From Voacanga thouarsii (lineage: Eukaryota > Streptophyta > Magnoliopsida > Gentianales > Apocynaceae): a DNA stretch of 64,000 nt. Position numbers and translations under genes: made by a program. This document shows positions 44,046 through 54,915 of this stretch, one piece after another. The notes beneath the pieces were generated by a model. It was not told the origin of the DNA and did no database searches. It saw nothing but the letters and a program-made list of their open reading frames with translations. Every line of letters begins with the position of its first letter. The first letter of the stretch is position 1. The stretch spans positions 1,178,001-1,242,000 of the forward strand of contig JANUWF010001491.1 in NCBI GenBank assembly GCA_026120185.1, given 5' to 3'.

Positions 44046-44773
44046 ATCAACTTACAAATCAAGGTATACCCCAAATGAGTTTTATACCACAACCTTAATA
44101 TACAAAAAGGATTGTAAGAATGAAATGGAGATAGGTCACACTTTTGAGCAAATGTGCAAACAAATAAGCACCAACAACCTTTACCTTGAGAAATAATTAG
44201 ATTTTACTTTCAAGCACTAATGAAAAGGGAGCTTTTTGTATTATAGAGAGTAAGAGTGTTTTTTGGAAAGATATGACAAAAATCTACTTTAAAATCGAGT
44301 TTCGAAAGCTTTTATAGAAGTAAAAAGTAAAATTCCAACAGCTAGTTTCTCGTTGTTACACTTTTCAAAGTTTTGGACTCAAAGATCGGATGCTTGTGCG
44401 TCCAAAATGTGAGTCGAAAATGGCACTTTTCTAGGCAGAAATATTTTAACATTGTTCACAAAGTTTGGACGAAGCTTTTAGATACAGAGACATCCAAACT
44501 ATTCAATCCAAAATTCTGAAGACTTAATACTTAGAAATCTTTTTGCTTGTGTGCTTCAAGGTAGAAATAAATTAAATCATAAGGTAAAGAAGATATAGGA
44601 ATTTACAAAATACCTTAACAAAATGATTCCTAGTCTAAAGTTCTTTCTCAAGGACTTTATGATCTTCTGAGCTCTTAGGTTGAAGTTGTTTTTGATCAAT
44701 CATCACTTTGAATTCCACTTCCTTAAGAGCTGCTTAATAACCTTATTTGTATGTCTTGGAAGAATTGAGTCAA
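44046..44773 (-). repeat. SIRE-like copia 3' LTR, truncated
   Basis: It aligns with 48022-48774 (ACAAATCAAGG ... TCCTATCA). About 475 bp of the LTR's 3' part is missing at the border with element 3. Confidence 0.88.
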
Positions 44774-45720
44774 ACTTGTCCTATCATATATGTAGCATGT
44801 TGTATTAACAGCTTCAACCCAAAAGTATTAACAACTTCAACCCAAAAGTATTTTAGAAGAGAGTTTTCACAAATCATGGATCTTTCACCATTTCTTCCAA
44901 GTTTCTATTTTTCCATTCAACAACACCATTTTGTTAATGGGTTTTAGTAGCTGAAAAGTTATGTAAGACTCCATTTCATCACAAAAATGTGTAAACTTAT
45001 TATTGCAAAATTATCTACCATTGTCATTTCTAATAGAAATCAATTTGCATCCAAAAAAAGTTTTTGGACAGCTTGAATAATTTAGAAAATTTAGAGAATG
45101 CCTCATCTTTTTGTCCAAGAAATAAAGTTCAAGTAAATATTGAAAAATCATCTACTAGAACATATGCATACCTCTTATCACCAAGGCTAGTAGCCCTCAT
45201 TAGTCCAAACAAATCAATATGTAATAATTCAAGGGGTTTAGATGTGGAAATCATTTTCTTCAGCTTAAAGGAGGTTTTGATCTGTTTTCCAAATTAGCAC
45301 ACATCACAAATTCTATTTTTATCAAACCTCATTTTGGGCATTCCTCTAACAAGTTCTTTGGAACACAATTTGTGTAGCAAATAAAATGATACATGGCCTA
45401 ACCTTCTATGCCAAAGATAAACATTATTATTGTGCACGGAAAGACATCTAATAGAGAAAGAATCTTTCTCAAAAATAACTTTGCATCCATCATCACATAA
45501 TCGACTAATGATAAGCAAATTGTATTTTAGCTCATCAATTAATAATACTTGTTTGATAATGGTTGAAGATCCTTTACCAATGTTACCTATGCCAAGTATC
45601 TTTCCTTTCTTTTTCTCTCCAAAGGTAACAAACCCATCATTTGTAGCTTGAACATCTTCTAATAGGGCTGCCTTTTCGGTCATGTGTCTTCAGCATCCAC
45701 TATCTAAGAATCACTTTGTG
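44774..45720 (-). pseudogene. pol: SIRE-like copia protease and truncated integrase
   Basis: On the minus strand the protease active-site region reads FLDSGC, a stop, then RHMTEKAALLEDV, with the DSG triad near 45700. The frame is open from 45683: VTFGEKKKGKILGIGNIGKG, ELKYNLLIISRLCDDGCKV. Next comes the integrase zinc finger VYLWHRRLGHVSFYLLHKL ... ICDVC. After a stop at 45294 the core continues in broken frames (FWMQIDF, NGVVEWKNRNLEEM with Glu to Trp shift relative to VERKNR) until the LTR at 44773. An 18-23-bp phrase around AACTTCAACCCAAAAGTATT is locally duplicated near 44815-44855. Confidence 0.88.
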
Positions 45721-47330
45721 AAGCTTATTTTCTCCAATGAATATTCCTATACATGAGATGGGAGAGTGATTTTTGGTACCCATATCTCTTTAGGTGCATT
45801 TGGGTTAGTAACGATTCTTTTAATTCTCCAATCAGTTTTCATTCCTAATCTAATGTTTTCCTCATGTGATACCAAGATGCATTGTGTCCATTTCTACCAC
45901 AATAAGTGCAACAAGGATAATTTGTGTTTAAGGAGCTTACTTTAACAAAATAAGACTCGTATTTTCCTGTTTTGGGCATTTGACAGTAGTTAATACCATT
46001 TCTACTTCTAGCAATCCCTTGTACTCCGAGAAGTTTATTCAAATTGTTTTAGCCATCAGTCAATTTTCAATGCAAGTAGTAAGATCATCAACCTTCATTA
46101 TCATTTTATCAAATTCACAGATCATAACTTCAAGATATGAGACTTTATCACAAAAGCATTTATTCTCAAGGGAAGAACAGTTCAAGAAGGTAAGTGATTT
46201 CTTTTTCAACATTTAAACAACATATAGAGTAAAGTAAAATTTTGTTCTCACTTACTAGGATATCATTCTCATTTTATAAGAAATCAATTTTCATTTTCAT
46301 TTCTTTGTTCTTTCTTAACAATCTTTTTAGTTCACAGAACATATCGACGAGAAGTTCATTTGGATCATCAATATTATCACAAGTAGAAAAATGCAATTCA
46401 TCTACAAGATTAGATGGGGAGGAATTTACCATACCCTCCATGGCCATGAAGCATATCTTAACTTTTTCATTTTCAGAATCTCCATTTTCCTCTAATTCAG
46501 ACTCATTTTGATCCCAAGTTCCTATCATTCCTTTTTCTTTCTTTGTTTTTAGATCATCTTTTTTTTTTTTGGAGCATCTTGGCTTCTTTCTCTTTAGCTA
46601 TTGGGCAGTCATCAATGAAGTGTTAGATACTCTTACATTCATTGCATTGAGGCTTGAAATATGAAGTTTGTCCTTTCCTTTTTGCGAACTTCTTCCTTCT
46701 TTTAAAGTTTCTCTTTTAGAACATCTTTCTAATGTTTTTTGCAATCATGGTCAATTATTCAGTATCCACTTCAGTTGCATCGTCACTATCAGATTGACTA
46801 CTATTAGTATCTTCATCAACACCTTTCAATGATGTTCCTCTTTTGCCTTTGTCGCTATTATCATACTCTTGAAACCATTTGAGCTTCATTTCATGAGTCA
46901 AGAGAGAGCCAATTAGCTCTTCTGTGGGTAAGGTTTTCAACTCTCCAGCAAGGCATCTAGAATTTTTCTATTTTGTTCACCAAGGAAATAGCTTTTCCCA
47001 TAAGCCTTAAGTCCATTTGTAATGTTTGTGAATCTATTAAACATATCAATTATGATCTCATTTGGCTTAATAGCAAAAATAACTCATAATCATGAATTAA
47101 AAGTCCTAACTTTGACTCCTTTACTTGATTTGTCCCCTCATCGGTGATTTCAAGCAATCTCCACTTGTCATAGGCTGAATCACAGCCGCTTACTTTATTA
47201 TATTCAGTGACATCAAGGGCACAACATAGAATGTTCATAGCTTGAAAATTAAATGTCATTTTGGCATTATCTTCAGCATCATATCCATTGCTCTGTTTTG
47301 GAACTATTCGACCTTCAACACTTTAAGATG
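45721..47330 (-). pseudogene. gag: SIRE-like copia Gag and linker
   Basis: On the minus strand, in order: FQAMNILCCALDVTEYNKV and EGTNQVKESKLGLLIHDYEL (47259-47050), LPTEELIGSLLTHEMKLKWF with an acidic SDSDDATEVDTE (46940-46755), and a CCHC knuckle CNECKSI-stop-HFIDDC (about 46650). Then comes an acidic segment with KVKICFMAMEG (46528-46274), and a second zinc motif CTYCGRNGHNASWYH (46042-45845 frame). Stops and shifts separate the parts. Order and motifs fit Gag of SIRE-type copia elements. Confidence 0.85.
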
Positions 47331-47545
47331 GAATATATGGTCCTCTTTCAATTAAATTCCATGCTCAAAATTAATTGACCATATATAGATCTTCATGTGA
47401 TTTTTTCAGAATGTGTAATTACACCCAATGAAAAAAGGAGGTATATTTATTGAACATCCCTCAACATAAGGAAGGAAGGAAATTTTGCCATAAGGATCTT
47501 TTCTATAGGTCTGTTTAGCCGAAGAATGGTAGACCAATGCTTTGA
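47331..47545 (-). other. SIRE-like copia leader and degenerate primer site
   Basis: Minus-strand TTCTATCAAAGC near 47535-47546 matches TGGTATCAGAGC in 9 of 12 positions, right after the LTR. The rest is an untranslated leader. Confidence 0.55.
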
Positions 47546-48774
47546 TAGAAAATGAAAAACCTTAGGGGGTGAATAAGGTTTTTAGCAAATTTAAATCACT
47601 TTTCAAAAAGGATCTATTTTTCAAAGTCCTCATTTTATTTTTCTGAACGAGGAATTTGTTAGATACGCTAAGAAAAGTTTTGTACAACCTTAAAGAGCCA
47701 ACTAGGATATGAATTAAATGACACAAGAGATGTGCAATCAATACCAAAATAAAGATACGTTGGAAAGAGTCATTAATATTTCTTTTGAATGATTGAACAA
47801 AATTTTTTAGCACAGAAATTTGCAAGCCATCAGAATTTAATTACTTGGAAGATGAACAATAGATTTATAGTGGTTCGATCTTCTAAGATCTACATCAACT
47901 ACCTTCAGCTCACACTTAAGGATTTTGAACTAGATCTCTATAAACTCAAGCCAATACAATGGTGTTTTCCTACACCAATTACAAGAAAGGATCACCACAC
48001 TTAATTTTAACCAAACCTTTCAATCAAGTTACAAATCAAGGCTCACCCCAAATAGGTTTTACAATACAACCTTGATATACAAAAAGGATTGTAGGAATGA
48101 AATGGAGATAGCTCACACTTTTGAGTAAATATGCAAACAAACATGCACCAACAACCTTTACCTTGAGAAACAATAAGATTTCACTTTGAAGTACTAATGA
48201 AAACAGAGATTTTTGTGTTCTAGAGAGCAAGAGTTTTTCTTGGTAAGATAGAACAAAAATCTACTTTAAAATTCAATTTTGAAAGCTTTTATAGAAGCAA
48301 AAAGTAAAACTCCAACGGCTAGAAACGACTAGTTTCTCGCATCAGACTTCCAGAGTTTTTGACTCAAAGATCGAACAATGATGCGTCCAAAAGGTAATTC
48401 CAAAATGGCACTTTTCCTAGCAGAAATATTTTGACACTGCTCCCAGAGTTTTGGACGGAGATTTTGAATGCAAAGCCATCCAAACTATTTAATCCAAAAT
48501 TCTAAAGACTTAATCCTTAGAAATATTTTTTCTTCTGTGCTTCAAGGTAGAAATAAATTGAATCATAAGGTAAAGAAGATACAAGAATTTATGAAATACC
48601 TTAACATAATGATTCCTAGTTTAAAGTTCTTTCTTAAGGACTTCATGTTCTTGTGAGCTCTTAGGTTGAAGTTGTTCTTGATCAATCACCATTTCAAACT
48701 TCATTTCCTTAAGAGCTTCTTTGCAACCTTATTTTCATGCCTTGAAAGAACTAAGTCAAATATATCCTATCACA
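47546..48774 (-). repeat. SIRE-like copia 5' LTR
   Basis: Minus-strand start TGTGATAGGATATATTTGAC at 48774. The end has the phrase ACCTTATTCACCCCCTAAGG typical before the primer site in this copia group. It is about 1.23 kb. Confidence 0.82.
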
Positions 48775-50924
48775 TATTGATCACAGAAGTTACTTCTCAT
48801 CAATGTTTGTCATAAGTCAAAACATAGGAGAATAAGGGTTTATTAATTGATGAATTAACAAACTAATCCTATTTAGAATTAATAGGTTAATTCTAAATTA
48901 TTATGGATTATTAATCTCAAAGACATTTGGATTAATTCATATTCGCTACCAATAGACTGAGAAACCTAATAGGTCACACACAATAGAGGATTCTGCACTC
49001 GAGATGTTATATGATAACTGTAATGCCTCGAATTTTACCTTTGATTAGCTACTACTTGTAATAGGATGAGAATTTATATCAATAGCCAGAACAAAAGTTG
49101 ATCAGTATAATGAGACGAATATTTTGGTATGATAATATTTGGTCGGGACCTGGATGTAATTATTGGATTTGTTCTATCCGTATCCTAAATCTTCAGAAGG
49201 CTACTATTATTAATAAAATAAGAATTTGAGGGTATGCTAAAAAGAGAAATTGATCAGTGAGATAAAACACACGTTTTGGTGTGAATTATGCTATTCGGGT
49301 CACCGGGGGCATTTTCATCATTTTGACCCACCTGCGACTTTAACCGTAAATTTGACCAAATAGAGAAGAAATTTAAGAATTACCAATGGATTCAGTGAAA
49401 TTTTTGGAGTTGATTGGTAAAATAAAATATTTTTCCGTTTTGGACCTGATTTTGGTCATAATTGAAGAAAATAAGAAATCACGGTTAAAATGGTGCTTGT
49501 GGCATTTTATGAGTGGTAGCTAATGGACATGTGTGAATTTAAGAGAGGTTGCATGAAATGTTCATGCAAGACACTTGGAATCAAAAGATTTCAAAAATAA
49601 TTGAAGAATGATGTGTAATTTTATGATTAGAACACATCATGTTGTGAGCCATTTAATTTAGGCCTTGGGTATTGTGATTGGCTAATGTTTAGACCAAGAG
49701 AAGATGAATGAATGGCTAGAAATTGGCCAAGAATTTCGTTGGCCTTGCAAGAAGAAATAAGGGGATTTTTGTGGAGGAAATAAAAGTTGGTGTGTAAATT
49801 TTTCATTGGAACACACCTATACATTAGCCACCACACAATTAATTGATTTAAAATTTTCTTGGACAAATTTCTGATGAGAATGGTAGTGGGAAGGCTGTTA
49901 TAACAGCTAGAATTTCGGCCAGCCTTGAAAAAGGAAAAACAAGAGAAAACAAGGAAAGAAAAGCTAGAGAAAAATAGGGAGAAAAAGAAAAATGAGAGAG
50001 AAAGAAAGAAGTGTGTGTCTTCTTGGCGTGTTCTTGGAGCAAAATCACTTCAAATTGCCTCAAACACAAGGTAAAATCCTATGCTTCAAGAATTAAAGTT
50101 GTAGATTTCATTGTGGTGATCATTATGAAATCAATTTTAACATGAAAACATGATTTTCATGTCTTGATTTTGGATTAAAACTAAGGTTTGTAAACTTTGT
50201 GCATGAACCTTGTATATACCTATGTGTTCTATGTATGTTGGCTGCCTAGAAGCCTTATGGATATTTTTTGTGTAAGAAAGAACTGAATATTTATGGTAGT
50301 TTGAAGGATTGCTTTTTGTTGATGAGATGATGACCAAAGTAGAATAAAAATGGAAATTACTTGGTTGGAACAATGAATTATACTAGCTTTTGTTTTGAAG
50401 AAGTGAATTTGTGTTGAATAAGTGTGACTCTTGTGAGCCATTGGAATTTGTAAAACATAGAATTAAAGATGATTTGAAGGATAATTGAGTGAATTAATGG
50501 TTCCAATGTGTTAAAGGCTAAAGGAAAACAAATGAAAGCATGAATACTAGGTTTGAGGCAAAACTACTGGGGTTGTTTTTGCCCAGTAACTTGTTACAGG
50601 AACTAGAACTCTAAATAAGAACTGTACGTAATTAAATTTAAGATTCTTACGGTTGATTTGGTATATCATAGAGCAAAATTGGAGTTTTGGATTGAAAGTT
50701 ATGTGCAAAACAAAATTATATGTCAAACCAGTGAAATTTCAGAAAAGTAGTCTGAAAATAGATGAATTTAAGGATGATTAATTATGTGATTTGGATGAAA
50801 TTAGGGGAAAATATGAAGCGAAACCTTTCTATATTAAGGAAGAAAGGTTGTGGAAAAAGAAAAAATGAAAGAATTGATTAAATGATGAAAAAACAACGCG
50901 AATGAAAGTTAAACATTTTCCTTA

Positions 50925-51025
50925 ACTGTCGGCTACCCATCGGCCCCGTCAGCTAACCGTCGGCCCCGACGGCTAACGTCGGCTAAGTGTCAGGCACGTT
51001 GGCTAACCGTCGGCTATTTTTTGGC
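50925..51025 (+). repeat. GC-rich CGGCTAAC repeat island in giant solo LTR
   Basis: About seven imperfect repeats around GTCGGCTAACC / GTCGGCCCCG in otherwise AT-rich DNA. Confidence 0.8.
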
Positions 51026-51490
51026 CGAACACAATTTGGTCCGAAAAATGATATTTGGTATAGGTTTATCAGTAAACGGCCAACGGAATGATGAAAACGG
51101 CAGAAACGGTGATTAAACGGTTGTGAATGAAAAAGTTTAGTTAGGACATAAGGTGAGTCCCTTTGATTTCTAAAACCCTTCTGAATGTTAGTGTGCTTTG
51201 TTTTTCCATAAAATGCTATGTTTTATACCATTTTGGGAATCCTTAAATATGTTTAAGGTTTATTTGAGCAATAATTATTTTATGCCATTTTGGGCTCGAT
51301 TGAACATCATAGCATGAATTTAGTCCTTTTGGATTAAATAATTGGAATTTTTAGAAAATTGTAAATTTTGGAATCAGTGTCCATAAATTGACTGGAATGT
51401 CTTTATTGGAACACTTTATGGAAATATGTTTGGAAACTTTGAATTTAATCCTTTTTTGGGATTAGAATTCTGGATTTCTAGAAATGAGTT

Positions 51491-51772
51491 CCTTTTGGAA
51501 TCAGGTATTGGGAAAATGATCCAAATGTCCTTATTGAAATGTTTATGAAAACTTTTGGAATTGGGTATATGGTAAATAACCGAAATACCCTTATTAGAAC
51601 TTTTGTGAATACTTTTCAAATCAGGTAAGCGTAAAATGACTCGAATATCCTCGAAAAGTCTTTCAGAATCGGATATAGGTAAAATGACCTGAATACCCTT
51701 GGAAATGACTTTTGTGATTGAGTACGGGGAAAACGACCTGAATACTCTTGGAAACATATTTTGATGTGTGAA
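51491..51772 (+). repeat. Degenerate 48-61-bp tandem repeat
   Basis: Five diverged units of the form CTTTTGGAATC-GGTATA-GGTAAAATGACC-GAATACCCTT. They create a repetitive reading frame on the minus strand that is not a gene. Confidence 0.8.
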
Positions 51773-52041
51773 CACAACTCTTTATCCAATTTCAACATAA
51801 TTTTGGAAAAAAATCTCTCGAGATGAGATTGGCGTTTGGAAAACAACCTTTTGATCGCTGAAATTGTTTAATTGGTTTGATGTGTTATGGAATGAATCGA
51901 TTGCCTCTGTAGAGCCTATGTGGATGATGATCTAACTTATGAGTCAGTGGGATCAAATTTTGAAAGATTATATTTTTCCCCAAAAATGTTTTTCTTGCTT
52001 TGGAAAATGGTTTATTGATGTGCTTAAGTATGAGTCTTTTT

Positions 52042-52271
52042 CTTGAATTTCTGGCATAAGCACTACCTTGAATTCCTGGCATAAGCAGTAACTTAAATTT
52101 CTAGTGTATGCACTAAGTTGAATTTCTGGTGTAAGCACTAACCTAAATTTCTGGCGTAAGCACTAAGTTAAATTCCTGACATAAGCACTAACTTAAATTT
52201 CTGGTGTATGCACTAACTTGAATTCCTGGCATAGCGTATGCACTAACTTGAATTCCTAGCGTAAGCACTAA
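52042..52271 (+). repeat. 25-bp minisatellite, nine units
   Basis: Units such as CTTGAATTCCTGGCATAAGC plus ACTAA, nine copies in 230 bp. Only one length change, a 5-bp insertion in unit 8, is seen. Confidence 0.95.
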
Positions 52272-52817
52272 CTGGATTCTCAGTAGTACATTGCGGTGTA
52301 CTTACTTATCCGGTGACACATGGTTGAGTGTTGTAGGCTGCGATCTAAGCACAATGATACGTGGCACTAAAGGCGAACCCTTGAGAGCTTTGCATACTGG
52401 CTGATCTTTAGTTGAAGGAATGCCTGTGATTTGAAAACTAAGGCAATGATTTGAAATCTGAAATGAAGTTTTCCAAAAATGATTGAGTTCTGAATAAACT
52501 CTTTTTTTTTAGAGTTTTGGAATTATTTCCAGTGAACAAATGAAATGTTTTTCCCACAACGGTTTTTTGTACTTTGTCCCCTTGCTAAAACACTAGCACA
52601 TACGGGACTTACTGAGTGATTTTCACTCACATGCGTGTTAGTTTCTTTGAAAAATTCAGGATTAGAGGCGCAACAGAAGTGCGGTGAACTCCCAGAGGCT
52701 CATGCTACATCTTGGACTTGTTATATTTGCAAGTGTATGTATCAGAAGCCAAATTCTTGTACCTTCCTATGTTGAAAAAAAAATCCGGTACCTTTTAAGT
52801 AAAGTTTGTTATAAAGA

Positions 52818-52843
52818 CCCCTTGTCTGAGCAATCAGATGGGG
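52818..52843 (+). other. Conserved U5 hairpin with compensatory stem (giant solo LTR)
   Basis: Outer stem CCCC/GGGG as in the other copies, but the inner stem is TCTGA/TCAGA around GCAA in place of GTCC/GGAC. 53 nt from the LTR end. Confidence 0.65.
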
Positions 52844-53487
52844 CGATATCCCACAAAGTTATAGCCCACTAAATTATGGAAATATGGGATGTTACAATAA
52901 CATTGTGGGGCTAATTATGAGAAGTAGAAGTTATTTGGGCCAAATTATAATTAGTTATAATTTCTGGACCAAATTGCAATTGTGAGAACTTGAAGGTTCC
53001 AATTGCAATTTAATGAAATCTAATTTGGTTAGAATTCATAGAGGTTGTATCAGCATAAATCTATGGGATTATTCATAGGATATGTGGTGATTAGTTTTTT
53101 TGAGTAACATAGAGAAAAGAATTGTTCTCTCAAAAAAGGAAAGGAAAAAAAACCTCACAACTCTCTCTCTCTCTCTCTCCTCGCTGAATTTACCCTAGCC
53201 ATCGTTCTTCTCTATGAGCACAGAGATTGTGAATACGTTTCTTGAGTATCCTCTGTGTGGATATTGTTAGAGGGAGTCTTACACTTAGACTCCAGTTGTG
53301 ATGAGGAAAGCTCTGGTTTTGTGCTGGATTGCGCCTTAGCAGTTGGAAGAAATATTGATATGCAGAAACATCGCTGAAAGGTATTTTTATAGCTTTTGAT
53401 TCGTCTATTACACATACATGCCCTCTTATCAAAGAATCTTTTATTTCCACTGCATAATGCATATATGATGCATTTAAGGATTCTAAC

Positions 53488-53499
53488 AGTGGTATCAGA
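53488..53499 (+). other. Primer-binding site, initiator-Met tRNA (copia B)
   Basis: TGGTATCAGAGC, one base after the LTR end TCTAACA. Confidence 0.93.
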
Positions 53500-54600
53500 G
53501 CACCTTGTATGTGATTTATGGACAATTATTCACCATGAAAGTTGTTTCATGTTTATCTCTATTTTTTGTTTCATGCTACGATCATGTTTATGGAAAAATC
53601 ATTTTCTGTTGGTTTTGCTATGAAATTGTTTCAATCGTGCTTCTGGGTCTATGAAAAAACATTTTCACAATGCTTATAAAAATAGTTTCTATGTGTGTTC
53701 TGGGTTCGCAGAAATTATTTCTGTGTGTCGTGGGTGTTTTGTAAGTGGTTTATGTTTGCATGAAATTAAAAGTTTTCTTTGAACTAGTTGTAATATTGAT
53801 TTAATGTTGATGGTGATCAGAGATTGTTGTTAATATGCTTTAACAAAGAATTAAATCAAAATGGAAACAACATTGGAGTTCACAAAAAATTGTCTTCAGA
53901 GATTTGACGTTTTTTTGCCAAGAAATCATCTCTGGAAGATGAAGAATAGAAGAAGAGGAAGAAAAAAAAAAGAAAGCTTTTTCCCTGCCCAAGTTGCGAC
54001 TCACTTGGGCTCTGCTGCCCAAAGATGGGGAGCCGTGGTTCATCCAATCTACGATGAGTTTTTTTTTTTTTTTTATATGGGCTATATATAAAAAAAATTA
54101 TTTTCTTTTACATTTCAGTTGGTTTTCCCGAGTGACCCGTGAAAGTTTTTTTTTTTTCTTTTTCCCACTTGCGCCCATGGTTTCCAAAAGTTATGTTTTG
54201 GGACTAACCAAGAATAATTTGTAAAATTGGTTTTGGAAATTAATTATCTAAAAGAGTGATTTTAGATATGTAAAAAAAATAAGTTTTTTTTTATTAATTC
54301 TCATTTTGAGAATTAAATCTAATTCTAATTAGTTTTTAATTGAGACCCATGATTTGGGATAAAATTAAATTTTTGGAATTAATATATTTTCTAAAATATT
54401 GATTTTAGATTATATATTATTATTTAATTCCTAAAATATAATTTTAGCAATTATTAAATTTTCTAAAATATTGATTTTAGATTTTATCCTAATTAAATTT
54501 CTAGAATTTGATTTTAGAAATTAAATCTAAAATATTGATTTTAGATTTTATTGTAATTTTTATTTCTAGAATTTGATTCTAGAATTTTATCGTAGCCACC
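53500..54600 (+). other. Copia B leader
   Basis: An untranslated leader homologous to copia A 24620-25490, with the GC-rich patch at 53985-54050, poly-T runs and ATTTTAG repeats. It joins straight to the zinc-knuckle coding sequence at about 54595. Confidence 0.75.
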
Positions 54601-54915
54601 ATGGGCCCATGCCATCACTGTGGCAAGATGGGCTATTGGAGGCACAACTGCATAGCCTACTTGGAGACTGTGAAGGAAAAGAAGCAGAAGGAGAAGCTTG
54701 CAGGCATTTCTCTTTCTACTCCAAGTATGTTTAGAAATGAGATATGCATTTTGGATACCAGATGTGGATCTCATTTATGCAATAACTTGCTGGGACTAAA
54801 GGGTAGTAGAAGGCTAGAAAAATGTGACGTGGACTTACATACTATAAATGGAGCAAAGGTTGCTACACTTGCTATAGGAAAATACGAGCTAAACCTACTT
54901 TCTGGATTAGTTTAG
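54601..54915 (+). pseudogene. pol: Copia B zinc knuckle and protease
   Basis: It starts at an ATG created at the deletion border (MGPCHHCGKMGYWRHNC); the knuckle's His is replaced by Tyr. A Lys-rich linker is followed by CILDTRCGSHLCNN: the protease active site DTG is DTR, so cleavage activity is lost. The frame is close to copia A 28634-28975. The start is not a natural gag start; it corresponds to the middle of Gag in copia A. Confidence 0.9.

Larger units (their letters stand above)
44046..48774 (-). mobile_element. SIRE-like copia element, internally deleted
   Basis: Minus orientation: 5' LTR (47546-48774), gag, protease and the first part of integrase. The 3' LTR (44046-44773) follows directly, so the end of integrase, RT and RNase H are deleted. 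The Gag motifs (EGTNQVKESK, TLPTEELIGSLLTHEMKLK) and CTYCGRNGHNASW resemble SIRE/Maximus-type plant copia elements. Both outer flanks are other elements. Confidence 0.87.
49019..52896 (+). mobile_element. Giant solo LTR, 3878 bp, in copia B LTR
   Basis: It starts TGTAATGCCTCG and ends GGGATGTTACA, flanked by the perfect duplication ataac at 49014-49018 and 52897-52901. The ends and the U5 hairpin relate it to the GL1/chromovirus LTRs, but it lacks the tRNA-like module and forms a separate subfamily. It contains a GC-rich island, a degenerate 50-60-bp tandem array and a 25-bp minisatellite. No gene is recognised. Confidence 0.95.
48775..53486 (+). repeat. Copia B 5' LTR, left-truncated and interrupted by a solo LTR
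   Basis: The pieces 48775-49018 and 52902-53486 together align with about 14500-15334 of the copia A LTR (TTTATTAATT..., AATTATAATTAGTTATAAT, TGTGTGGATATTGTTAGAG, GGATTCTAACA). About 0.9 kb of LTR is missing at the left. A (CT)n tract is at 53162-53182. Confidence 0.87.

Noticed and set aside
51416..51846. Repeat protein on the minus strand (units with PNSKSFHK / PDSKR)
   Set aside because: It is the antisense translation of the degenerate 48-61-bp tandem array in a solo LTR, with variable unit length that breaks the frame.
52042..52271. CRISPR array
   Set aside because: The 25-bp units are directly contiguous with no spacers, and the DNA is from a plant.
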